A DNA stretch of 64,000 nucleotides from NCBI RefSeq assembly GCF_039542035.1, contig NZ_BAABHJ010000003.1, positions 283,388 to 347,387 on the forward strand, in the 5' to 3' direction. The notes under the pieces are model-generated. The model was not told where the DNA came from, did no database searches, and saw nothing but the letters and a program-made list of their open reading frames with translations. This stretch comes from Actinoallomurus liliacearum. Its GTDB lineage: Bacteria > Actinomycetota > Actinomycetes > Streptosporangiales > Streptosporangiaceae. Below are positions 31,301-43,300 of this stretch, in pieces (position 1 is the first letter of the stretch; each line of letters begins with the position of its first letter). The translations under genes were made by a program, and so were the position numbers.

Positions 31301-34300
31301 AGCAGGACGACGGTGGCGAGCGGGCGCCGGCCGAGCAGCAGGCCCCGTGGTACCTCGAGACCGACGCGCTCGGAGAGGCGACGTTCACCGGCGTCGACGC
31401 GTGGTCGGCCGACCAGGTCCAGTTCTGGGCGCACCACGTTGGCAGCGGCTCCAGGCACGCCGACGACGGCCCGGAGCTCGGCAAGGGGATCCAGCAGGGG
31501 CTGCGGGACCTGCTCCGGACCAAGGATCCCGAGGAGTGGCGCGTCCTGTTCCAGCGGGGCCACATGGTCGTCGCCGACGGCCGCCTCGTCTGGCTCCGGC
31601 CCGTCCTGCGCGACGTGACCCTGGGGACGCGGCCGAGCGGCGGCATCCGTGAGTTCGGCGTGTCCTTCGCCTCGATGTCCTCGGGAGGGAAGCGGGCGTA
31701 CGAGGTCTCGACCGGGCTCGACGGGATGCTGCTGACGTTCCTCGGCCTCGCCTCGGCGGTGGCATCGGTGATCATCCCTGGCATGCCGATCATCGGCGCG
31801 GGGTCGTCGCACGGGCGGGAGGTGGATCGGGAGCGGCAGCTCATCGCCGGCCGCAAGCTCTTCGTCGCGGACACCACCCGCTTCCGCGCCGGCATGGCGG
31901 TCCGGGTGTTCGTCGACGGCGAGGAGCGCCCGAACGACACGGTGCTGCCCGCACGCTTCGACGTCGACTTCCCCGAGCCCTTCACCGAGGTCAACGCGCC
32001 GCGTCCGGACCGTACGGTCCCCAGGACCGGCGGGCAGCGGACCGGCCGGCGCCCGTCCCAGGCGACCGAGGTGATCAACGCGGTCGACACGATCCCTGCG
32101 GTGGCGGCGTTGCAGCGCCGGCTGATCGGGGCGAAGATGCCGGCCGGTTCCGTTCATCAGGTGATGACCGAGGTCCTGGAGCACCTCAACGAGTCGTCGG
32201 CCCGCAACCGCAGCCGACTGCTGCTCAGCAGCGGTATTCCAACGAAGCGGGTCCGCGTCAAGATGGCGAAGGGCACCTTCACGGGCCACTTCTCGATCGG
32301 CGCGCGGATCGACGGCGTCCAGTACGTCGGAGACAGCGACGTCTCCGTACGATTCGACACCGGCGCGAGCCTGTCGAGCAAGCCGGGACGGCTCGCCGAG
32401 AGCAAGGCGCTCATCGGCTACGACCTCAGCACCGCCGGACTGACCGCCGCGGGACACGATCCGACCGGAACGGGCTTCGTGCACGGGCCCACGGTCACCG
32501 TCGAGTTCTCCCGCGGTACCGGGTACGGCACCACCGAGCAGGCCCTCGGTCACACCGTCCTGAACACGACGGGCCCGCAGTCCAGGTACCGGACCGGCCT
32601 CGAGCTGACGGTGGAGATCCGGTCGACCACTCATGACATCGATCCGGTCGACACCGTGGTCGAGTCGGAGATCGGCGTCGCGCAGCGGGACGCCGCCGAC
32701 TTCGAGGAGAGGCTGACCGGTTCCACACGGACGCCGGAACTGCGTCCGCAACCCCCGCAGGACGAAACCCACACCCCGCCGGTGACGCACGACGGCGCCG
32801 GCCGGGACGCGACCGCGACGAGCCGGCCGAACGTCAGCGTGCTGCGGCCACCGGAGAGCGGCCTGCCACCTCAGTCCGCGTACGTGCGCCCCCAGCGGCT
32901 CGGCCGCCGGATGAAGGTCGATCCCCGTCACCTCGAGCCGCTGGCGCTCGCGGCGCGCAAGGGCGTCGGTCTCGGGATGGGCGTCACCCTGCCCGGCTCC
33001 GAACTGGTCCACGACCAGTTGCGCGCGGTCCTCGCCCAGCGGCACCACGACGCACTGTCGGAACGGCAACGAAGGCGGAGGCCGGACTGGTCGAACGTCG
33101 ACCTGGAGATGGCCACCTGGTTCAGCCGGCCGGCGCTGGAGTCCGACCTGGGCGCCCTGATGGCCGGCATCGAGCACACGGTGACGCTCGGCGGGCGGGA
33201 GTACGTGCTCAGCGCCAAGGCGTACCTGATGGAACGGCTGAACCGGGACGGCGTCTACAAGATGACCGTCAACGGCCGGGCGCTGATGGCGGCCTCGGCG
33301 GCCGGGCATCGCAAGACCGAGATCGCGCTGAAGATCGCGGCCGGTGCGGGCGCGCGGATCAAGGTGTCCGAGTGGTTGCGACTCGTGCTCGGAGCCGGCG
33401 GTCTGCGCGGCGGATACGCCTACACCCTGAAGAGGGACTTCTCCGGAGGCGCCAAGTCCTATCGCCGTACCGAGACCACCAAGAACGTCGACGAGCACAA
33501 CTACAACGTCATCTACGAGCTGTCGGTGCGGCCGGTCGGGCACCGTGCCGAGCCCTGGTGGATCGACCAGCGGAACGATGTCACCGCGCGCGTCGTGGTG
33601 CCGCACGAGCATCGGCCCGCCATACCGCTGACGCTGGAGCAGATCCGGACGGCCGGGCGAACGATCCCGGTCCGGTTCTGGCCACGGGAGCCGAAGGCCG
33701 AATTCTGGTCCGGCGGGACGTCCGGGCTGTACCCGTCCTTCTTCGCCATGCCGCAGCTGCCCCTTGTCGCGGCCAGGATGTACGCGAAGGCGAACGGCCT
33801 GTCCGACGCCTGGCTCACCGTCGAGCCCGACTGGCTGATCGACATCGGGACCGCGTTCAGGCCGGACCAGCTCGCCGCCTTCTTCCCCGCTCTCGCCGGG
33901 GAGTCGGGCCGCATCGTCGGCCTGCCGCGAGGCGAGGACGGGATGAAGCAGGCGTTGCGCATCCGCCTGCGCGGCTACCGGCCACGCCACGTGAACGCCG
34001 ACGACGGCACGGAGATCGAGCAGTACGAGCAGGGAGCCGCCCTCCACAAGACCGCCGGCGAGCACAAGTGGAGCGGCGGCCTGATGTTCAGCGCCGGACC
34101 GCAGTTCCGGCTGGGCGCGGAGGCCGAACCCCCGCACTCCCTGAGTCCCGAAGAGGGCGACTTCGGTGATGTGCCGGGCATGAACGGCTCGTCCGCGGAG
34201 CATGACCATCCGCTCGGCGGCCGAATCCAGGCCACCGGCCACGGCGCGGTGGAGTGGGAGCGCAAGTACGAGAAGGGCGAGGCACGCGGCCCGATCGACA

Positions 34301-37300
34301 TCAGCCGGGCCACGTACGGCGGTAGGGCGCACACCTACCGCATGGACCCGGTGTTCGAGGTCACCCTCTTCCGCTGGAGGGGCAGGTCGCACCGGACGAT
34401 GGCGACCCGCTACCTCCGGGTGAAGGACGCGATGGACCTGGTGGTCCCCGAGCGCCGGATCTTCGACCTCGGGCTGACCGCGCCGGGAGTGACACCGCCG
34501 GTTCCGCGGCCGCCGACGAGCTTCGTGCCGCCGGCGCTGCTGAAGGGGATGTCCTACCCGGAGACGCTGAACGCCGAGGACGTACTCGACCGGATCCGGG
34601 AGCTGCTGCGGGACCGCGGCCTCCTACGCGAGTTCTTCGACGACGAGGAACGGCCGAACCTGCTGTGGCGCGTCCTCGAAACGGCGTACTCATCGGACGG
34701 GTTGCGCACCCAGTACAACGGCGAGCTGACCGGGTCGGGCGTGATCCGCTGGGTTCCCCTCCCGCTGGCGTTCGGCGCCACCCGCTACCTTTGGGTGCGC
34801 GTCACCGCCCGGCCCGGCGTCGCCACGGAACAGCTGGATCGGCCGGAGGTCAAGCTCACCCTCCGCAACGAGGGGCAGACGGAGTTCACGGACGCCGAGG
34901 GTTCCTCCTTCGGGTGGGAGACCGGCTTCGACGTGCGCGCCCGGGTCGGCCGGGAAGGCCATGGCCAGGGCCACGCCGGGCCGGAGTTCGGCGGCGCCTA
35001 CGGGAGTACGTCCGGGCACGGCTCCGAGGAGACCCGCAAGAGGCTCGACATCTACCGCGCCGGCACCCGCGAGGGATCGCAGGAGTACCGGCATCCGCTG
35101 TCGTTCCGGCTCGAGATGGGCCTCAACTCCGAGCCGCCGGAGATCCTGAACGTTCCGGTACGCGGCGCCCGCGCGGCGGTCACCGGCCTCGGCCGCCTGA
35201 CGCACACGCGTGAGCTGGGCGACCTCTGGTACGGCCACCGGCCGTTCATCTGGCACCACGTGGACGAACCAGGGCCGAACGGTCTCAAGGGCGACGTACG
35301 GCTGCTCGTCCCGAACCACATCGCCGTGCTGGAGGCGCCGGCGGAGGCTCTCGCCCCCGTCCTGGGAACCGACCCGCAGTGGGTCGAGCAGGGGCCCTGG
35401 CACGGACTGGACGCCGACGCGGTGAACGCCCTCATCGAGAACCTGCATCCGTGGGGAGTCCCGTTCGCCGCCGCCGTCGAGCGGTGGGCCGCGCCCGCCG
35501 CCTCACCGTACGGGCGGCCGAAGGACCTGCGGGCTCCCGGCGCCTGGGAGGTTCCCGGTCTCGACTTCACGACGCTCGCGGGCCTGCGCTACCAGCGCTT
35601 CACCGGGCAGGGCATGATCCGACCCTCCAGCAAGGAGGTCCTGCGGAACGCCTACGAGGTGCCGGTCTTCGGGCGGCACACCATCGTCGGGGCGGAGATC
35701 ACCCGGGCGAGGGTCATCGGGCCCGTCGACGGGACGCCGTTCAAGGGGCGGATCTACACCCAGGAGAGCGAGGCGGGCAAGGAGAAGCACGAGGAGTCCA
35801 GCGGCTGGCGGCTGAAGTTCGGTGTCGAGAGCGGCGGCGAGGTCGGGTCGGCGAAGATGCTCGGCCTCGGCGGTGGCGAGTACGGCCGGGAGCACTCGGC
35901 GGAACAGTCGGGCGAACTCGGCACGACCGAGGAGCGGAACAAGGAGGCCACCCGCAGGTACCGCCATTACGAGTTCGACGTCGACGTCTTCCTGTCCGGT
36001 CCCCGCGGCGTCATCCGGGTGCACGCGCCCAGCGGCCTGCACGGCATGCTCCCGCTCGAGGAGGACCCGGCCGGCGGCCACCGGCTGGTCGACGGCCTGG
36101 AGACCAGGCTGCCCCACCTCTTCGGCCCGAACCCGGGGGCGACCGATCGGCGGATGGCGGGCACGCCCCTGACGCGCCGCTGGTACCAGGGCAACGTGAT
36201 CCGCGCGTTCTTCCACCGGAGGATCGCGCCGGCTCTGGACGTGCTGCGCCTCGGCGGCGGGCCGGGTCTTCGCGGTGGGGCGCCGGACACCGGACCCGGC
36301 CCGGGTTCGCCGCTCGGCCGGGAGGTGCTCGTCTCGGGGCCGCGCGCGGGTGAGCTGACGGTCGTATCCGCCGATGAGGTGCCGGCTCCCCTGACGGGGG
36401 CGGGTAAGGCGGTTGATCGCTGGTCGTTCCATTCGCGGGGGCTGGAGTCCAGTTCCGGGTCGTTCGGCTATGAGGTCAGCAGTACGGGGTCGATCAGGCT
36501 CTCCGACGAGATGGTGCTGTCCCCGGAAGGATGGGTGCGGCTCGGCGCGGAGGGCGCCGACTTCTTCCACGTTCCGACGGGCGCGTTGCTGCGGGGGGAC
36601 AGTGGCTGGATCGGCCGGGTGCAGAACGTCGCCGAGCTGCGTGGCGTCCTGGGCGAGGACGGGTTCGAGGCGGAGCCGTACACGCTCGTCAGAGGAGCGG
36701 CGGGCCTGTACCTGAGGCCGGTCGGGGGCGAGGACGGCGAGGCGGTGCACATCCCGTTGCCGGAGCGCGGTTCCGGTGACCTGCCGAGGCCGGCCGACGA
36801 GTCGCTCGCGCCCCCGCAGGACGCGTCCGCTCCGGCGCACGGCGCGTACCAGCGCGCGGTGGGACGGGTGTTCGCGACGGACCCGGAGGTGATTCGCGCG
36901 GTTCGCGGGGTCGCCCGCCGCCTGTTCGAGGTCCTCGACCTCCTGCCGAGACCGGAGGACGCGGCGACCGGATCCCCGGCGGAGAGGCTCAACGAGCTGC
37001 TCGACGGCGACCCGCAGGCGAGTCTCGGTGAGGTGATGACCGCGATCAATGAAGCGGTGCACCGACACCATGAGGCGCTGGCCGAGTTGTGGGGCGAGGG
37101 TCCTCGGGCCCGGGGCCCGCGTGATCAGGCCTGGCTCGACGAGGTGCGCGACCGCGGGCACGAGGTCCGCTTCCTGTCGCCCGACCAGACCGAGTGGATG
37201 CTGCGGATCTACGGGAGGCTCGGGTTCGGGGCGGATGAGGGTCGGTTGTTCCTTCAGGCGGTGATGTCCTGGGGGATCGAGATGTCGCAGCCGTTCTTCG

Positions 37301-40300
37301 ACACGCTGGAGGCCTGGCGGTCGGCGGGGCCGGCCGCTGACCTGGGGTACGCCGTGCCGGATGAGGTCCTGGCCGGTGGGGCGTCGGAGCTGCGCGCCTG
37401 GATCGAGACGGAGTTCACCCCGCGTGCCCGCACCCGGGATGCGGAGCTGCTCGCGGACCTGACCGACGAACCCGCTCTCCCACCCGCCGGAGACGCCCTG
37501 TCCCAGGAGACCCCGTCCAGGGACATCGACCGGGCCGAGAGTCCGGCGGTGGAGACGCCCGGCGTCGCCAAGCGCGTCCGCTGGGCCGACGAGGAGGGCG
37601 TCGGCCTGGAGACGGCCACGGCCGTGCGGCACCGGGTCACCCCTCCGGCCGAGACCGTCCGGAGCATGGCGCCGGGCCTTCGGCCGGCTTCCAGCGTCGC
37701 GGCGGCCGACGTCTACGCGTTCGATCCGGCCACGGTGCTGCAGTGGACGCACCGGGTGGCGCGGGCCGCGCTGGGATCCATCGGCTTCCACGAATGGACG
37801 CACTCCGATGTGGACGGCCTCTTCAAGCTCAACACGGCGACGCCATACGGCACCAACGAGTTCAATCAGTGGCTTCGCGGTGAGGCTCCCACGCCCTCGT
37901 CGCAGAGCAGGCTGAACTGCTGGCAGGCGTTCCTGTTCACCGCCTACTGGTCCGGTGCGGTCGACCGGAACTGGCTGACCGGGATCCACCGGGACGCCGC
38001 CCGAGCGGCGACGGAGATGGTCCGGGCATGGCTGCGGCAGGCCGAGGCGCCGCCCGCGAGGGCGTGGTGGGAGGGGAGGATGACCTACCTCGCCACGCTG
38101 AAGCGCTCAATGCTCGCCGGGAACCCCACGCGGCACGAGGTCGATCCTCGGACCGGGTTGTCGACGTCCACGATCCCCGCCGGGCATCTCGTGTTCTTCG
38201 ACGACCTGAGTCACGTGGCGCTCGCGCTCGGAACGCGTGACGCCGCGGGGCGCCTGGAGGTCCTGAGTCACTGGACCCATCCCGAAGGGGCGCCCGGTCG
38301 TGGGACGGCCGGCTCCCCGGGGTACCTGCAGAAGACCACGGTCGAGGAGCTCTGGGGCCTCATGAGCCCCCGCCCGACCATCGAATCCGCGCCACCGGCG
38401 TGGTCGGTGGCGCGGTTCGACGACGATCCTCGTGACGGTGTGCCGGTCCCGGTGAAGGAGCCGGGGGCGAAGGTCGAAAGAACGGCGAGTCCCGAAGACT
38501 GGCTCGACCGGCGGCTCGACGCGCCGGTCGTGAAGGTCGCGACGCGGCGGTTCGACCCGGGGATCCACTTCTCCCCGACCAGAGCGGCGAACGATCCGGG
38601 GCGGGAGAACCTGGTCCGGCTGAACGTGCAGCGCATCCAGGCGGCGAACGGCACGTGGGTTCGCAACCACGTCGTGGTGCTGCCGGTGAAGCCGATGCCG
38701 GGGGTGGTCGCGCACGACGTCGACGCCCTTCAGCAGTCGCTGAATCGCGTGTTCGACGCCTACGTGAACCGGGGCTATGAGCTTCCAGGATCGAAGGACC
38801 AGCTGTTCATGGCGGTGAAGCTGGTCGTCGATCCGGATCATCCGGAGGCCGTCCAGGTGCGGCCGGGGCGCACGAAGGACGCTCCGGACCTGGGCCTGGA
38901 CCGTCCCGATGCCCGGCATTGGGGTCTGCGGGACTCTCTGGTCGAGTTGGCGGCCGAGGCGTGGCGTCCGGCGGGGTTGCCGGATGAGCACGTCGATCCG
39001 ACGTCGGTGTTCCGGCGTGCCTCGACCTTCACGGTGGTCGGTCCCGACGGAACCCGGCGGGTGGAGACGCGTTCGGCGGTCAAGAGCGACGGGCTCATGG
39101 CGGGAGGGCCGTTCGACCCGTCCCAGGAGATGCCGGCGCGGTACCTGGAGATCATCGAGTCGGTGGTCGACGCGACGGCGGTGCTGCGCGACCACCCGCT
39201 GGACGCGACGGCGGTGCTGGGCGACCACCCGCTGGACGCGTCCGGTGCGCCGCACTTCGCCATGGTGGTGACCACTGAGGACAGCGGCGCCGCGGCCACC
39301 GTCGCGGGCACGGAGACGTACGAGGTGGTGGTCCGGCCGGACGACACGGCGTCCACCCCGCCCGCGACCGGCCCGTCCGAGGAGTACTACGCCGGCCGCC
39401 TCGCCTCGCTGCTGGCCGGCGACCCGGTCGACCGCTCCGCGGTCCTGGAGCAACTTCGCCTGCGCCGCTCGCTCGGGGACGACCGGACGGCCGACTCCCT
39501 GGACGTCGCGTTCCAGGAGCGGACCGGCGGGACCTCACTGGCCGAGGCGATGGACGACGCGGTGGCGGAGGGACGCGCGCCGGAGGAACTGGTCGAGGAC
39601 GTCCTCCGAATGCTCGGCCTGGTCTCGGAGTTCACTCTCGGGGCTCCGCCGCCCGGCCCGATCGCGGTCGCTCCGAAGACGTCGCCGGCCGCGCTGCCGC
39701 AGGTCCAGGCCTTCGCCGAGAACCTGCACACGGTGCTGGTGGAGCACGAGGACGCGGAGGGTGCGTTCGCCCTGCTGCGCCTCCTCGGCGAGGACCTGCC
39801 GCAGGCATGGGCGGTGCAGGAGGCCTACCAGGCCCGCTACGGCGCGTCCATCGACCGGCACCTGAACGATCTTTGGGAGCGGGAGCACGGCGACGCCCCC
39901 TGGCACCGCTGGAACGAGGTCTGGCCGCTGGCCGCCGCCGACAACCTGTTCGCCGAGACCCGGCCGGACCCGGTGGCGTACGAGCAGGTCGCGCGATGGT
40001 ACGACCTGCTGACCGAGCTGACCTTCCAGCACTCCGAACTCGGCGCCGTCCGAGTGCCGAACGACCACGTCGCCGACGGCTGCTACCTGCGTGCTCATCT
40101 GGCCGCGCTGCGACTCCTCCAGTGGGGCGCGCCCGTCGGCAAGATCATGGTCACCCAGGCGGAGGCCGGGTACGGGGCACTGGGGCTGCGCTCCGGCGAC
40201 CGGCCGGGTCACCTCGGCCCGGTGCGGATCCCCTGGGCGTATCACATCGCCGTGGTGGTGTGGGCGCACGACGTGGCGGGCCGTCCGGAGTGGATGGTCC

Positions 40301-43300
40301 TCGACACGGCGCTCGATCGCGGGCCGCTGACCGCCGGCGAGTGGCTCACCGCCATCGGCGTCGATCCCGATAACCCGCGCAACCTCTTCCTGACCGGTGG
40401 CCTGGACGACGTTCAGGCGGCACTGGGGGAGGAGTTCGACAAGGCCCCGGCGTCCTGGTGGTTCTCCGACGGGGTGCCGAACCCGACGGGCCGGGCCATC
40501 GCGACGGTCACGGAGGTGCACGCCGAGGCGCATCCCCTGTACTCCGGCGGGGGGAATCTGGCACATGCCGACGTGAGCCTGCGAGAGCAGGCCGGGACTC
40601 TGGTCCAGCACGCCGTGGCGATGCGGGAACTCCGGTACGCCCGGCACGCGGGGCGCGTCCTGGAGGAGCTGCGGAGCGCGGGTACACCGGCAGAGGAGGC
40701 GGCACTCCGGCTGGAGACCGAGCTCGGGGGCGCCAGCCCGCGTCGCGGTACGCTCGCGCGCTACGCCGACCTCGACCGATCGCTCCGCGGCGTGCTCGGC
40801 GAGCGGTACGACGACCTGACGCGCAGGCTCTTCCCGCCGGAGGAGGACGGCCGGGAGCCGTCGGTGGACGAACTCGCCGACGCGCTCGCCCGTACTTCCC
40901 TGTCCGCGAACGCCGGCGAGCTGACCGTGCCGTCCGAGACGGCGGTGGAAGAGCCCGCGCCGGTGCCGTCTCCGCCGCCGGACTGGCCGCGGTGGATGAG
41001 CGCGCCGCAGGCCCGGCCCGCGACCGCCGAGGACATCCCGGCGGATCTGACGCGCCCGGAGGACACCGACAACCTCCCCGAATCGCCGGTCAGGTTCGGG
41101 CATGTCTACGACTCTCCCTCCTGGGCCTCGGCGCGCACCGTGTACGAGCGCGCCCTCGGGCGGGTCCTGGGGGCGGACCTGGAGGTGCTCAACGCCGTCC
41201 GCGACGCCGGCCGCCGCCTGTACGTCACGCTCGCCCGCCGCATGGGAGCCGACGCTGCCGCCCGCGGCTTCCGCGTGGCCAAGGGGGCCGAGCTGGAGCG
41301 GCTGCTCGGCGAGGACTCGGAGTGGACGCTCCAGGACGTCATGACCGGGATCTACGAGGCGGTCCACTACCACCACGCGGCCCTGACCGAACTGTGGAAG
41401 GACGTCCCGCACGCCCGGGAGCAGCGCAGCGACGAGTGGCGCACCGAGATGCGCGACGTCCGCGGCTACCAGGTGCATCTCCTGCCGCCCGACCAGACCG
41501 AGTGGCTGCTCCGCGTCTACCGGCGGCTCGGCTTCGAGCCGGATCACCAGCGGTTGTTCCTCCAGGCGGTGATCTCCTGGGGCACGGCCACGTCGCAGCC
41601 GCTGTTCGACGTGCTGCGGGCCTGGCGCTGGGCGGGCCTCGGCGGTGACTCCCGCTCCGCGGTGCCCAGGAAGGTGCTGTCCGGTGAGGCGGCGGACCAG
41701 TACGCCTGGACCGACGAGGAGTTCGGCCCGCGCGAGCGCACCGACGACCGGGAGCTGCTCGCCGACCTGACACCGCCGCACCTGCTGACGTACGACGCAC
41801 CGGCTCCCGCCCCGGCCGAAGGCGCCGACGAGCGGGACCTCACGACGCGGGCGTCCTGGACGCCGACCTCGCGCAGGCGGATCTTCACCGCCGCAACGGG
41901 CGAGGAACCGTGGCAGCGCATCACGGACTCCGACGGGGAACTCGTCGGGTTGCACCTCTTCCCGTCGTTCGACTGGTCCCTCCGCGCGTCGTTCTATGGC
42001 GGGCTGCGCGACATGACCGGCATCGTCTGGCGCTGGTCGGAGGGACGGCTGCAGGGAGCGCGGTTCACCCCGCCGCTCACGAACCCGGCACGGACGGCGT
42101 TCACCGCGGGCCACGGCGTCGACCTGGCGTGGCGCGGGGACCTCATCAAGGGGGCGGCGCGGCGGCTCGCGAGCCTGGGGTACACCGACAACGTGGTCCT
42201 GGTCTGCACTCCCGTGCGGACGGGCCGGGACGACCTCGACTCGACGGCCCACGAGACCGGCATGGTCATGCACCGGGTGACCCACGGCGTCGCGGTGACG
42301 GCGTCGGGGCACTTCCACCTCGCGCCGCAGGCCGACGGCCGGCCCAGCGCGTGGCGGGTCGTCCATCCCGACGGCCGTACGGAGGAGTTCCCCGCGCAGG
42401 AGACGCTGACCTGGGACGTGCCGGCGTCGGAGTATCCGGACGCGCCCTACTTCAACACGGCCGGCGGTGCACCCGGCGGCGTAGGGACGTACGGGCCGCC
42501 GTCCGGGATTCCCTCGGGCTCCGAGGGATCGGTCGACGGTCATCTCACACCACCCCACATCCCCTTCGACGAGGATGGTCTCGCGTCGCTTCCCATCCCC
42601 GCCGAGACCGGCCGGGGGACGCTGCTGAGCTGGACCGACCCGACCGGCCGGTACCGGTTCTTCCGCGGTGAGCTGGGCACCGGCGACGGCACGGGGATTC
42701 GCGGGTTCGAAAGGGGCGCCCGTGCGGCGTGGGCGGCCGCGCACAGGGACACGCTCACCGCCCCCCACGAGGCCCCGCCGCCGGACCGACCGGGCAACCC
42801 GCTGGCGGCCCCGGGATACCGGCTGCGCACCGGCGAGGTCGTGCCGGCCCGCGACGGCGTCCCGGCCCGCGAGGAGGAGCCGTCCGGCGAGGTCGTGTCG
42901 GTCCACGAGAGCGAGTCGTCCGGCAGGACCATACGCCCGGTGTCCGCCGGCAGGACCACGCGTCCGGTGTCCGCGACCCGGAGGGGTTACGGGGCGGGCA
43001 ACGCGATGACGTTCGCCGACCTGTACTCGCGCGAGCAGGCACCTGAGACCGGCTCGTTCTCCTCGCCCGGCCGGAGACTCGGCGGGAACGACGCGGACGC
43101 TCACCTCGCAGGCCTGAGCAGGACCTTCACCGACCCGGTGATCGCCGAGCCGCCCCGGCCGTCGAGGGATCCGTTCGCGGGCCCCGGCCACGTGCTCGGC
43201 GAGGGGGACGGCAGGGGCGCGGGCATTCCGGGCCTGGACAACGACATCCGCGCCGAGTCCCAGCGGCTGCGGGCGGAACGCGGGCCCGCGAAGGTCCAGC

